Source: Streptomyces dysideae
GTDB lineage: Bacteria > Actinomycetota > Actinomycetes > Streptomycetales > Streptomycetaceae
Assembly: GCF_001514305.1 (NCBI RefSeq)
Contig: NZ_KQ949085.1
Span: forward strand, 51,724 to 115,723
DNA: 64,000 nt
Direction of reading: 5' to 3'
A model generated the notes under the pieces. The model had not been told where the DNA came from and made no database searches. It worked only from the letters and a program-made list of their open reading frames with translations. Both the position numbers and the translations under genes were made by a program. Shown piece by piece: positions 39,868-48,228 of the stretch; within the stretch, counting starts at the first letter, position 1; each line of letters opens with the position of its first letter.

Positions 39868-39888
39868 TACTGGATAGCATGGTCAGTA
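39868..39888. promoter_or_regulatory. TACTG-N11-CAGTA operator-like site between two divergent TetR genes
   Basis: Inverted half-sites TACTG (39868-39872) and CAGTA (39884-39888). The same arrangement, with much of the spacer also matching when read on the other strand, occurs at 48229-48249 between the divergent enoyl-CoA hydratase and acyl-CoA dehydrogenase genes. Confidence 0.6.
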
Positions 39889-39931
39889 CTCAGGACCCAC
39901 GGACGCGGGTCACGGCAGTCGCCAGGGGAGC

Positions 39932-40588
39932 ATGATGGCCACCACGAAGAACGGCAAGCAGCCCGCCCACCGCCCCTCGCGACGGCAGCACATCATCACC
40001 GCCGCCGTGCGGGTGTTCGGCCGCAACGGATTCGCGGAGACCAGCATCCAGGACATCGCGGCCGAGGCCCAGGTGGTGCCCACGGCCGTCTACTACCACT
40101 TCAACGGCAAGGAGGAGCTGCTCGAACTCGCCATGCGACGGGTCTTCGACCAGCTGAACGCGGTTGTGGAGGCCGCCCGGCCGGAGTCCGAGCCGGGTGA
40201 CGCGGAGGGTCTGCTCCGCGTCATCGACGCCGTATGGGACTGGATGGAGCAGAACCCGGACGAGGCCCGCCTGTACCAGCTCCAGTTCGCCTCCGCCAAC
40301 GGCAACGTCAAGGTGCTCCGCGACGAATTCGAGCAGCGGCACATCCAGCGGGGGTACGACTACCTGCCCGAGGGCACCACCCGTAGCCCCCGGGCGGCCA
40401 AGGCCCGGCACGCGGTGCAGGCGCTCGCGGTCCGCACCCTGATCAGTACGACCATGCTCGTCACGGCACTGCGGGCGGAGGGAGGGCCGTTGGCCCAGAT
40501 GCCGTCGCGCTCCGTACTGGAGGCGGTCAGGGCGCTGGCGCTGCGTATCGTCGCCGACGAGCAGAAACCGGCCACGTCACGGTCCTGA
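39932..40588 (+). CDS. TetR-family transcriptional regulator
   Basis: 218 residues. Helix-turn-helix domain 'ETSIQDIAAEAQVVPTAVYY' and 'HFNGKEELLELAM'; helical C-terminal ligand domain with 'VWDWMEQNPDEARLYQLQFA'. The pattern and length resemble fatty-acid or ring-catabolism TetR repressors. Two ATGs (39932 and 39935) with GGGGAG upstream. A TACTG-N11-CAGTA site lies 44 bp upstream and is the best candidate for its own operator. It ends 6 bp from the end of the convergent SDR gene. Confidence 0.91.
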   Translation: MMATTKNGKQPAHRPSRRQHIITAAVRVFGRNGFAETSIQDIAAEAQVVPTAVYYHFNGKEELLELAMRRVFDQLNAVVEAARPESEPGDAEGLLRVIDAVWDWMEQNPDEARLYQLQFASANGNVKVLRDEFEQRHIQRGYDYLPEGTTRSPRAAKARHAVQALAVRTLISTTMLVTALRAEGGPLAQMPSRSVLEAVRALALRIVADEQKPATSRS

Positions 40589-40594
40589 GGTGAA

Positions 40595-41302
40595 TCACCA
40601 GGGCAGTGGCTTGCGGTCGGCGAACAGCCCGCCCGTCGTCTCGGAGCCCTCAGGAAGGGTCGCCAGCCAGACCGGCGTGTCCGCGCCCACTTCCGGACCG
40701 CGCGGAGCGGACGGACCGCCCATCCCGCTGCGGGTCCAGCCGGGGTCGGCGGCGTTGACCAGGACGCCTGTGCCGGACAGTTCGGCCGCGAGCATACGGG
40801 TCAGGGCGTTGAGCGCCGTTTTGGAGATCCGGTAGGCGGGGTGCCGACCGGAGTCCATCAGCGCCAGCGAACCGTACGAGCTGGTGATGTTCACGACCCG
40901 TCCGTAGCCTGCTTCCACCATGCCCGGGACGACGGCCTGCGTCACGCGCCAGGCACCCGTGAAGTTCGTGTCCAGTGTGGCCCGCAGGACGTCCTCGTCG
41001 ACGTACGGCGGTCGCAGTTCCCCGTCCAGGGACACTCCCGCGTTGTTCACCAGGACATCGATCCCGCCGGTCAGCTGTCCGGCCTCCCGCACCGCTTCCG
41101 TGACGCTCTGAGCGGAGGTCACGTCCAGGGTCAGCGGCAGCGCCGCCGGACCGATCGCGCGGCACGTCTCTTCGGCCGCCTGCGGTCTTCGCGCGCCGAT
41201 CAGGACGCGTAGCCCCTTGTCCGCGAGTTGTCGGCACATCTCCACGCCGATTCCGCGCGCCCCGCCGGTGACCAGTGCGGTTCTGGGGGTGTTGTTCCGC
41301 AT
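40595..41302 (-). CDS. SDR-family oxidoreductase
   Basis: 235 residues. 'TALVTGGARGIGVEMCRQLA', 'IDVLVNNAGVSLDGEL', 'RVVNITSSYGSLALMD', Y-x-x-x-K in 'PAYRISKTALNALTRMLAAE' and 'VNAADPGWTRSGMGG'. This P-G-W-T-R-S-x-M-G-G ending is typical of carbonyl-reductase-like SDRs. The start at ATG 41302 has GGAAGG upstream. Last gene of the six-gene operon running from 47253. Confidence 0.9.
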   Translation of the reverse strand: MRNNTPRTALVTGGARGIGVEMCRQLADKGLRVLIGARRPQAAEETCRAIGPAALPLTLDVTSAQSVTEAVREAGQLTGGIDVLVNNAGVSLDGELRPPYVDEDVLRATLDTNFTGAWRVTQAVVPGMVEAGYGRVVNITSSYGSLALMDSGRHPAYRISKTALNALTRMLAAELSGTGVLVNAADPGWTRSGMGGPSAPRGPEVGADTPVWLATLPEGSETTGGLFADRKPLPW

Positions 41303-41318
41303 GCGAGCCTTCCGCCTT

Positions 41319-42473
41319 TCACACCGTGAGGACGGAGCAGGCGCTGATCCCGGGCGCCCCGTACACATGGGTGAAGCCCACCCGGGGAGCGCCCGGTACC
41401 TGCACGCCCGGTGCCCGGTCCTGCAACTGCCGTACGACCTCGTGGAACTGACGCAGCCCCGAGGCGCCGACGGGCTCCCCGCCGGCCAGGCAGCCGCCGT
41501 CGGTGTTGACGGGTATCCGGCCCGTGGGGTCGGTGTCCCCGCAGGCCAGCAGCTCTTCCTGCTCGCCGTGCCCGCACAGCCCGGTCTCCGCCAGGTGGAT
41601 CAGCTCCGAGCCGCTGTCGGTGTCCTGCAACTGGGCGACCTGGACGTCCGCGGGTCGTACACCGGCCGTGCGGAAGGCTGCCTCAGCGGCGTCGACGCTG
41701 GGGCTGCGGTGCGGTCCCGGCGGCAGCCAGGGCGCGAACACCTCGAACGAACCGAACCGCCGGGTGCGGAAGGCCAACGACGCCAGCCTGACTGGTCGTT
41801 CGCACAGGTCGAAGGCGCGGTCGCCGAGCGCCAGCACCAGCGCCGCCGCGCCCTGTCCCGGTGAACAGAACATGTACTGGGTGAGCGGAGGACTGACCTC
41901 GGCGGAGTCCAGGATCTCCTGCTCCGTCAGCGGCTTGCGCCGCCACGCCAGGGGGTGGTGCGAGCCGTTGCGGAAGGCCCGCGCGGCGACCGTCGCCAGC
42001 GCCCGCTCCGAGATCCCGTGCTCGTGCAGGTACCGCTGTGTCTTCAGGGCGAAGAACTGGGTGGTCAGCATCATGCCGGTCTCGGCGTACCAGTCGCCCA
42101 GGCCGTAGCGGGCCGCGGAGACGTGGAACGCGCCCCGCTCGTGCTTGTCGAACCCCATCGCCAGTCCCAGGGAGGCCTCGCCCGCGCGCAGCGCGTTGGC
42201 CACCGTGAGTACGGTGGAGGCACCGGTGGCGCAGCCGTTCTGCACGTTGACGAACGGCACACCGGTCAGGCCCAGGCGGCCCACCAGCGTGTCGGGCTTG
42301 CCGGACACGTCGGAGCCGCCGGCCGCGTAGCCGATGTCCTCCCAGGAGACCCCGGCATCGGCCAGCGCCTCGCATACCGCCCGCTCGGCCATGTCCATCC
42401 CGGTGACGTTCTCGTCGCGGCCGAAGGGATGCATCCCGCATCCGACCACGTAGACGTCGTCGGTCCGGCTCAT
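41319..42473 (-). CDS. Thiolase-fold lipid-transfer / acetyl-CoA acetyltransferase family protein
   Basis: 384 residues of the SCP2-type thiolase group. 'VNVQNGCATGASTVLTVANA' carries the active-site Cys, 'MGFDKHERGAF', 'QYMFCSPGQGAAALVL', 'INTDGG'-like 'PVNTDGGCLAGGEPVGASGL' and 'VGFTHVYGAPGISACSVLTV'. In actinobacterial ring and side-chain degradation such proteins pair with DUF35 partners to act as acyl-CoA aldolases or thiolases (compare Ltp2 in steroid catabolism). The ATG overlaps the stop of the DUF35 gene just upstream, which supports such a complex here. Confidence 0.88.
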   Translation of the reverse strand: MSRTDDVYVVGCGMHPFGRDENVTGMDMAERAVCEALADAGVSWEDIGYAAGGSDVSGKPDTLVGRLGLTGVPFVNVQNGCATGASTVLTVANALRAGEASLGLAMGFDKHERGAFHVSAARYGLGDWYAETGMMLTTQFFALKTQRYLHEHGISERALATVAARAFRNGSHHPLAWRRKPLTEQEILDSAEVSPPLTQYMFCSPGQGAAALVLALGDRAFDLCERPVRLASLAFRTRRFGSFEVFAPWLPPGPHRSPSVDAAEAAFRTAGVRPADVQVAQLQDTDSGSELIHLAETGLCGHGEQEELLACGDTDPTGRIPVNTDGGCLAGGEPVGASGLRQFHEVVRQLQDRAPGVQVPGAPRVGFTHVYGAPGISACSVLTV

Positions 42474-42889
42474 CGCTCTCCTTCCCGGTCCGGGCGGAAC
42501 GCGAAGGTCAGTACCTCGGTCCCGTCCTCGTCGTGATACGCGGGCACCGTGGTGAGCCGGACCGGCAGCCCGATCCGTATCTCCGCGCGGGGAACCGCCA
42601 GCTGCGCCTCGACCAACACCTCACCGAGGTCCACGTAGCCCACGTGGTACGGCCGGTAGCCGCCGGCGGGCGGCCGGTACGGCGGCTTGGGCGGGAACGC
42701 CTGGAGCGTCCACGACCACACGCGCCCGCTCACCGGCAGCACGTGACCGGACATGGGCCCGTCCGAACAGCACGGGCACGAGTCCTGTCGGGGGAAGACG
42801 ACAGTGCCGCACCCGGAGCAGCGCGCGCCCGCGAGACGCGGTGGGGCCCCACTGTCGAACAGCGAGTCATCGATGAGTCTGGTGGTCAT
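42470..42889 (-). CDS. DUF35 / OB-fold acyl-CoA-associated zinc-ribbon protein
   Basis: 139 residues. N-terminal rubredoxin-like zinc ribbon 'ARCSGCGTVVFPRQDSCPCC' (C-x2-C...C-x2-C), then an OB-fold with 'SGRVWSWTLQAFPPKPPY' and 'YHVGYVDLGEVLVEAQL'. DUF35 proteins are obligate partners of SCP2-type thiolases, aldolases or hydratases. Overlap of 4 bp with the thiolase-fold gene supports a heteromeric enzyme. It follows the acyl-CoA dehydrogenase stop by 19 bp. Confidence 0.9.
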   Translation of the reverse strand: MTTRLIDDSLFDSGAPPRLAGARCSGCGTVVFPRQDSCPCCSDGPMSGHVLPVSGRVWSWTLQAFPPKPPYRPPAGGYRPYHVGYVDLGEVLVEAQLAVPRAEIRIGLPVRLTTVPAYHDEDGTEVLTFAFRPDREGER

Positions 42890-42908
42890 ACCGGTTCCGC
42901 CTTCCACG

Positions 42909-44027
42909 TCACCAGCCCAGCAGCCCGGCCAGCCGTTCCCGGTGGTGTGCGGCGCCGCCCAGCAGGACGGCGTCGGACTGGGCACGCCGGAAGTACAGGT
43001 GTGCGTCGTGCTCCCAGGTGAAACCCATGCCGCCGTGCAGCTGCACGCACTCGGCGGCGACGGACACGAAGGCCTCGCAGCACCACGCCTGTGCCACCGC
43101 CGCCGCTTCGGCCAGCGCTTCGCGCGACGCGGCCGCCCGGACGGCGCGCACCACCGCCGACCGTGCGCCCTCGACCTGGAGCAGCATGTCGGCGCACGTG
43201 TGCTTGACCGCCTGGAAGCCGCCGATCGCCCTGCCGAACTGGGTACGGTCCCGCACATGGGCCACCGTCATGTCCAACGCCGCCTGCGCACCGCCGAGTT
43301 GCTCGGCGGCCAGGGCGACCAGGGCCACGTCCAGGGCGCGGGAGACGACATCCGCTCCCTCGCCCCCGGTGGTCAGCGCCCGGACCCGGGCGCCGGAGAA
43401 GGTGACCACCGCCTGGCCCCGGCTGAGGTCCAGGGTGGGCACCCGGCGAACCGTGACCCCCGGCCCGCTCGGGTCGGCGAGGAAGAGGTCCACGCCGTCG
43501 GCCCCGATACCGGCCACCACCAGCGCCTGGGCATCGGCGCCGTCGAGGACGAACGGCACGGTGCCGTCAAGGACCGGGACACCGCCCCGCCAGGAGACGG
43601 CCACCGGCACGGCGTCGGACCGCCACGTTCCGTCGGGCGCAGCCACCGCCAGGGCGTGCACCGTGCCCTCGGCCAGCTCGGCCAGCGCCTTGTCGGCCGT
43701 ACCGCAGCCGGCCAGTACCTGCCCGGCCAGCACGGTGGAGGACAGCAGCGGTACCGGTGCCAGCGTCCTGCCCAACTCCTCGCAGACCACGGCGATCTCG
43801 GCCAGGCCGCCGATCCCTCCCGCCGACTCGGGCAGACCGAGGGCCGCGAGGCCGACCTGCCGGCCGAGGGTGTCCCACAACGCGGCGTCGACGCCGGGGG
43901 AGTGCTCGGGCAGCCGGCGCACCGCCGCGGTGCCTCCGGCGTCCGCGCACACGGACCGTACGGTCTCGCGCAGGTCGTCCAGTTCGGCGTCCGACAGGGC
44001 CGTGCCGTCGGTCACGGTGCTCGTCAT
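42909..44027 (-). CDS. Acyl-CoA dehydrogenase (FadE-like, possible alpha-beta heteromer subunit)
   Basis: 372 residues. C-terminal helices are clear ('RTQFGRAIGGFQAVKHTCAD', 'CVQLHGGMGFTWEHDAHLYF' and 'RRAQSDAVLLGG'), and 'LGLPESAGGIGGLAEIAVVC' lies in the N-terminal domain. The middle domain lacks the usual flavin-contact T-E-P-x-x-G-S-D segment, having 'VPVAVSWRGGVPVLDGTVPF' instead. This pattern is known for subunits of the heterotetrameric actinobacterial acyl-CoA dehydrogenases of steroid side-chain degradation, where two different chains share FAD. A partner would be one of the other acyl-CoA dehydrogenases here. Overlaps the PPDK-like gene by 4 bp. Confidence 0.85.
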   Translation of the reverse strand: MTSTVTDGTALSDAELDDLRETVRSVCADAGGTAAVRRLPEHSPGVDAALWDTLGRQVGLAALGLPESAGGIGGLAEIAVVCEELGRTLAPVPLLSSTVLAGQVLAGCGTADKALAELAEGTVHALAVAAPDGTWRSDAVPVAVSWRGGVPVLDGTVPFVLDGADAQALVVAGIGADGVDLFLADPSGPGVTVRRVPTLDLSRGQAVVTFSGARVRALTTGGEGADVVSRALDVALVALAAEQLGGAQAALDMTVAHVRDRTQFGRAIGGFQAVKHTCADMLLQVEGARSAVVRAVRAAASREALAEAAAVAQAWCCEAFVSVAAECVQLHGGMGFTWEHDAHLYFRRAQSDAVLLGGAAHHRERLAGLLGW

Positions 44028-46618
44028 CGTGCGCTCCCGCTCTCGTCACGCCGCTCGCGCAGGACACTGTGCGCGGCCGCCATCCGTGCCACTGGCACGC
44101 GGTGCGCGGAACAGGAGACGTAGTCGAGGCCGAGGTCGTCGCAGAACGCGATCGACTCCGGATCCCCGCCGTGCTCTCCGCACACGCCCAGCTTGATACC
44201 CGGCCGCACGCTCCGTGCCCGCTCGGCCGCCAGAGCGACCAGGGCGCCCACCCCGTGCGGGTCGAGCCGCGCGAAGGGGCTGGCCGTCAGCAACCCGCGC
44301 TCCTGATAGTTGGCGAGCACCTGGCGCTCGACGTCGTCGCGGGAGAATCCGTAGGTCAGCTGAGTGAGGTCGTTGGTGCCGAAGGAGAAGAACTCGGCGT
44401 GTTCGGCGAGTTCACCGGCGAGCAGCGCGGCCCGCGGGGTCTCGATCATCGTGCCGAGCCGGTACGGAACCTCCACACCGGTGCGGGCGGCGACCGCCTC
44501 GGCGGCCCCGCGCACGTACGCGGCCGCGGCGGCCAGTTCCTCCGGCATACTGACGAGCGGGATCATCACCTCCAGCTCGGGCCGGACTCCGGTGGCGGCG
44601 ACGTCCGCCCAGGCGGCGAAGAGCGCCTCGGCCTGCGCCGGGTAGAGCCTCTCGTGCAGCAGCGCCAGCCGCACCCCGCGCAGCCCGAGCATCGGATTCG
44701 CCTCACGCAGCGCGGCGGCCCGCTGCTCCTCCGCCCCGTCCAGGGCGTGGCCGGCGGCGGGCAGGAACTCGTGCAGCGGGGCGTCCAGCAGGCGCACGGT
44801 CACCGGCCGGTTCCCGACCGCGGCCAGCAGAGCTCTGAAGTCCTGGTGCTGGGCGTGCTCCAGTGCCGACAGCGCCTCGTCGCGGGCCGCCGGGTCGGCG
44901 GCCAGGATCACCCGGCGGATCAGCGGCAGCCGCTCGCCGAGGAACTGGTGCTCCGTACGGCACAGCCCGACACCCTCCGCCCCCAGGGCGACGGCGGTGC
45001 TCACCTCCGCGGCGCTGTCGGCGTTGGCCCGTACACCCAGTCGGCGCATGCCGTCCGCCCACTCCAGCAGGGTGGACAGTTCGGGCGGCGGTCCGGCGAC
45101 ACTGAGGCTCAGCGTCCCCGCGTAGACGGCGCCGGTACGGCCGTCCAGCGAGACGGGGTCGCCCTCGCGCAGCACCCGGTCCCCGATGCGCACCGTCCCG
45201 GCGGCCCGGTCCACGCGCAGCCCCTCGGCGCCGCACACCGCGGGCTTGCCGGCGCCCCGCGCCACCACGGCGGCGTGCGAGGCGATACCGCCGTTGCCGG
45301 TCAGTACGGCGACGGACACCAGCATTCCTGGGACGTCCGCCGGGGTCGTCTCATGGGCCACGAGCACGACATGGGTGCCGTCCGCGCCCAGTTCGAGGGC
45401 GCGTTCACTGGACAGCACGATCACTCCGGTCGCCGCGCCCGGGGAGGCGGGCAGCCCCTTCATCAGGAGTTCCTCGCCGCCGGTCAGCCGGAGCTGGGGG
45501 TGCAGCAGCTCCTGCACCTGCGCGGGGCTGATCCGGAGTACGGCCTCCTCGGGGCCGATTGCGCCGTCCCGTGCCAGGTCGGCGGCGAGGCATACCGAGG
45601 CCCGCAGCGGCGGCCGTTGCTGCGCGGAGGCGGCGAGCAGGGAGATCTCGTCGTCGCGCACCTCGAAGTCGACGGAGACGGGCGCGTACAGATGACGTTC
45701 GAGGGTGAGCAGGGAATGCTCCAGCAGAGCCGTTCCGCCCGCGAGCCGGTCCAGCGGTTCACTGGTGTGCGGGGGTGGGGCGCTGCGGCGCACCCCCCGG
45801 AAGAACGAGCCCTGGGGGGAGAGGCGGCCGGTCTCGGGATGGCGGCTGACCGCCGTGCCGTAGCCCGAGTGGTCCGCCGGGCCGATGCGCAGCGCCTGCA
45901 CGTGCAGGGCGATACCGAGATCGGCGGGCAGCCGCTGTGCCTTGCGGGATCTCCTCGCTCGTGGTGAGTCCCACCGAACGAGGAGGGCACGGGCGGCCAG
46001 CGCGAGCTGCTGGGCCGGGTCGTCGGGGAATGGCTGTGAGCCGTGCCGCGCGACCAGGGACAGCAGCGCATCGACCCGTGCCCGCGGCTCGGGCGTGTCG
46101 AGGAGAGCGTCGTCGAGCACCGCGCCGGGTACGTCGAGGGCGTACTCGGCGATCATCCGCACGGTGGCGGCCCACACCTCGTACAGCGCGTCCTCGCGCC
46201 CGATGACGGTGCACAGGCCGTCGGCGCCCGCGGTGGTGACGCCGAGACAGGCAAGGTCGGGCGGCAGTCCGGCGATCTCGGTCGGCGCGCTCGCCGACAG
46301 GCGCAGCAGCAACGGGCGGCCCGCGTCGCCGATCCGCCGCCCCGAGAGCTGTTCGATCAGGTCGACGGCGGCTCGGGCGGTGTCGGGTTCACACAGCGAC
46401 GCGGAGGCGCCGGCCGGCACGGTGAGCCCCGGCACGACCGGCAGCCCGAGGGCCACCAGCCGGTCCATCGCCGTGCCGTGGGCGCCCAGTTCGTCGGCGT
46501 CGAGCCCCCGGGCCCGTCCCTGCCCGTAGGGCACCAGGATCCGGCCGGGGGCCTCGGACGGTGCGAGGGGGGCCTCGGACGGTGCGAGGGGGCCCGCCTG
46601 GCGGTTGGTGACGCTCAA
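44024..46618 (-). CDS. Pyruvate-phosphate-dikinase-like protein with degenerate ATP-grasp domain
   Basis: 864 residues, close to PPDK length. The phosphohistidine domain is intact ('GGIASHAAVVARGAGKPAVC', His near 446), as is the PEP barrel: 'GVGLCRTEHQFLGERLPL', 'LEVMIPLVSMPEEL', 'GTMIETPRAALL', 'FFSFGTNDLTQLTYGFSRDD' and 'LGVCGEHGGDPESI'. The nucleotide domain has lost its motifs: G-G-K-G becomes G-A-H-G in 'ELGAHGTAMDRLVALGLPVV', V-R-S-G becomes R-L-S-A, and the E-F-T...L-Q-T-R strand is 'DFEVRDDEISLLAASAQQR'. It may move phosphate from PEP to the His without ATP, as PTS enzyme I does (inference). A perfect 21-bp tandem duplication near the start encodes L-A-P-S-E-A-P twice. Overlaps both neighbours by 4 bp. 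Confidence 0.87.
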   Translation of the reverse strand: MSVTNRQAGPLAPSEAPLAPSEAPGRILVPYGQGRARGLDADELGAHGTAMDRLVALGLPVVPGLTVPAGASASLCEPDTARAAVDLIEQLSGRRIGDAGRPLLLRLSASAPTEIAGLPPDLACLGVTTAGADGLCTVIGREDALYEVWAATVRMIAEYALDVPGAVLDDALLDTPEPRARVDALLSLVARHGSQPFPDDPAQQLALAARALLVRWDSPRARRSRKAQRLPADLGIALHVQALRIGPADHSGYGTAVSRHPETGRLSPQGSFFRGVRRSAPPPHTSEPLDRLAGGTALLEHSLLTLERHLYAPVSVDFEVRDDEISLLAASAQQRPPLRASVCLAADLARDGAIGPEEAVLRISPAQVQELLHPQLRLTGGEELLMKGLPASPGAATGVIVLSSERALELGADGTHVVLVAHETTPADVPGMLVSVAVLTGNGGIASHAAVVARGAGKPAVCGAEGLRVDRAAGTVRIGDRVLREGDPVSLDGRTGAVYAGTLSLSVAGPPPELSTLLEWADGMRRLGVRANADSAAEVSTAVALGAEGVGLCRTEHQFLGERLPLIRRVILAADPAARDEALSALEHAQHQDFRALLAAVGNRPVTVRLLDAPLHEFLPAAGHALDGAEEQRAAALREANPMLGLRGVRLALLHERLYPAQAEALFAAWADVAATGVRPELEVMIPLVSMPEELAAAAAYVRGAAEAVAARTGVEVPYRLGTMIETPRAALLAGELAEHAEFFSFGTNDLTQLTYGFSRDDVERQVLANYQERGLLTASPFARLDPHGVGALVALAAERARSVRPGIKLGVCGEHGGDPESIAFCDDLGLDYVSCSAHRVPVARMAAAHSVLRERRDESGSAR
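46551..46592. repeat. 21-bp tandem duplication inside the PPDK-like gene
   Basis: Two perfect copies of a 21-bp unit (46551-46571 and 46572-46592) keep the reading frame and give L-A-P-S-E-A-P twice near residue 10-25. Recent slippage in a non-conserved N-terminal extension. Confidence 0.9.
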
Positions 46619-47253
46619 CCTCGGCTCCTCGTGACCAGTTCTTCTTCACGGGCCTCGTCGTCGGCCCGGCTGATCCCCAGCACGAGCAGCAACTCCTGGT
46701 GCAGCCGCATCCACACGGTGTGGTACGAGTCGCACAGCGGCGAGGCCAGCCACTGCACCGCACCGTCGTCGAAGCGGTCGAGGGCTTCCTCCAAGGCTGT
46801 GAGATACCGTCCGCTGCCTTCGAGCACCCGTTCCAGCCTGCGCAGCACGGGCTGGATGGCCTCGTGCACGTCTTCCAGCGACTCGCGCACCCCGGCGTCG
46901 TAGACGCTGTCGGAGTGGTCGTTGGCGGTGCCGTCGGGGCGGCACTGCCATGCCGTGCACACCTCGCGGATCTTCCTGTTGACCGGCAGGAAAGCCTCGT
47001 ACGCCGTGGTGATCTGCTCCTCCTGCGCTGATCCCGGGGAGATCCGCAGGATCCGCGAGGCGGCGGTCCTGGCACGCTCGGTCGGCAGCACCATCGGACC
47101 CTTCACCATCGCCAGCCCGGCGTCGACCAAGGGGCGGTGCTCCGACTCGGGCCTGCCGCGCCACATGCCACGCAGAACGAGGTCGACGACGGCTTCGGTG
47201 AGCGTCTCGTCGGGAGAGTCCGGAAGGTCCACGGCAGCAGATTGCATCGCCAC
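46615..47253 (-). CDS. Unrecognised 212-residue helical protein coupled to the PPDK-like gene
   Basis: Predicted soluble, mainly alpha-helical and acidic, with no signal peptide or membrane helix. Segments are 'TEAVVDLVLRGMWRGRPESE', 'EQITTAYEAFLPVNRKIREV', 'AWQCRPDGTANDHSDSVYDA' and 'SLEDVHEAIQPVLRRLERVL'. Histidines near 116 and 129 and near 178-185 could be phospho-acceptors, but no known motif is present. First gene of the six-gene operon; its stop overlaps the PPDK-like start by 4 bp, so the two proteins are probably made in equal amounts and may interact. Starts at GTG 47253 or ATG 47247. I do not recognise the family. Confidence 0.8.
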   Translation of the reverse strand: MAMQSAAVDLPDSPDETLTEAVVDLVLRGMWRGRPESEHRPLVDAGLAMVKGPMVLPTERARTAASRILRISPGSAQEEQITTAYEAFLPVNRKIREVCTAWQCRPDGTANDHSDSVYDAGVRESLEDVHEAIQPVLRRLERVLEGSGRYLTALEEALDRFDDGAVQWLASPLCDSYHTVWMRLHQELLLVLGISRADDEAREEELVTRSRG

Positions 47254-47263
47254 ACCTTTTCCC

Positions 47264-47304
47264 CGGTTCTGTGGTGACCGGTTCCTCGGTTCTGTGTTGC
47301 CCGG
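47264..47304. promoter_or_regulatory. 18-bp direct repeats in the upstream region of the PPDK-like operon
   Basis: CGGTTCTGTGGTGACCGG (47264-47281) and CGGTTCTGTGTTGCCCGG (47287-47304) match at 16 of 18 positions, 23 bp apart start to start. A CCGGAG/CTCCGG inverted repeat (47301-47318) follows. They lie 11-50 bp upstream of the operon start and may bind an activator or repressor. Confidence 0.5.
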
Positions 47305-47354
47305 AGGTTACGCTCCGGCGAGCCTGTTAGTGAAGAGGGATTCAAGAAACACTT

Positions 47355-48179
47355 TCAGGTTGCCTGGGTTGTGTCCGGCTGTTGCCGCGTCCGGGCGCGG
47401 TCCCGGGCGACGAGGAACGACGCCATGCGGTCCTGCGCCTCCCGCCCCTCCGCCAGGGCGGCGATCTGTCGCGCCTCCTCGGCGAGGTGGCGGCCGAGTC
47501 CGTGCCCGGCGCGGCCGCGCAGCAGGCCCTTCGCGCCGCGCAGCGCGTCACCGGCGCCGGCGGCCAGCCCGGCGGCGGTCCGGTGCGCCGCCGGGTCCAG
47601 CTCCTCGTCGTCGACGGACCGGGAGACCAGGCCCCACCGTTCGGCGTCGTCCCCGGTCAGGACCCGGTTGGTCAGGATCAGGTCCGCCGCCAGCCGGCGG
47701 CCGACCAGACGCGGCAGGAACCAGGAGGCCCCGCAGTCCGGCGTGAGCCCGACGTCCGTGTACGCCAGCCGGAACCGCGCGGACCGGGCCGCCAGGACGA
47801 TGTCGCCCACGAGGGCGAGGCCGACCCCGCCACCCGCGGCGGCGCCGCGCACGGCGGTCACCACCGGTACCGGCAGCTCGTGCAGGACCTGTATCGCGGC
47901 ATGCGCGGCGGTCGCCACGGCATGCACATAGGCACCCGTCCCCTCGCCGCGACCGGCGAAGGCGCGCAGGTCACCGCCCACGCAGAAGGTGCCGCCCGCC
48001 GCCCGCAGCAGGACCGCGCCGCCCGGGTCGGCGGCCACCTGGGCAGTTGTGTCCCGCAGTGCCTCGGCCGTGGCCAGGTCCAGGGCGTTGCCCCGCTCGG
48101 GGGCATCCAGCCTCAGCTCGACGACTCCGTCGGCGTGACGGACGATCCGGACCGGCTCGGTGCTCACAGGATGGCTCAT
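47355..48179 (-). CDS. Enoyl-CoA hydratase/isomerase family protein (PaaG-like)
   Basis: 274 residues of the crotonase fold: oxyanion-hole segments 'GTFCVGGDLRAFAG' and 'VRGAAAGGGVGLALVGDIVL', and active-site region 'FRLAYTDVGLTPDCGASWFL'. An Asp occupies the position of the second catalytic Glu, as in isomerases of the PaaG type, so double-bond shift rather than hydration is possible. Divergent from the acyl-CoA dehydrogenase at 48300, with a TACTG-N11-CAGT site between them. Confidence 0.92.
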   Translation of the reverse strand: MSHPVSTEPVRIVRHADGVVELRLDAPERGNALDLATAEALRDTTAQVAADPGGAVLLRAAGGTFCVGGDLRAFAGRGEGTGAYVHAVATAAHAAIQVLHELPVPVVTAVRGAAAGGGVGLALVGDIVLAARSARFRLAYTDVGLTPDCGASWFLPRLVGRRLAADLILTNRVLTGDDAERWGLVSRSVDDEELDPAAHRTAAGLAAGAGDALRGAKGLLRGRAGHGLGRHLAEEARQIAALAEGREAQDRMASFLVARDRARTRQQPDTTQAT

Positions 48180-48228
48180 AGGACGTCTCTCCTGTCGTCT
48201 TCCCGTCGCCGGGTGTCTCTCGGCAAGA

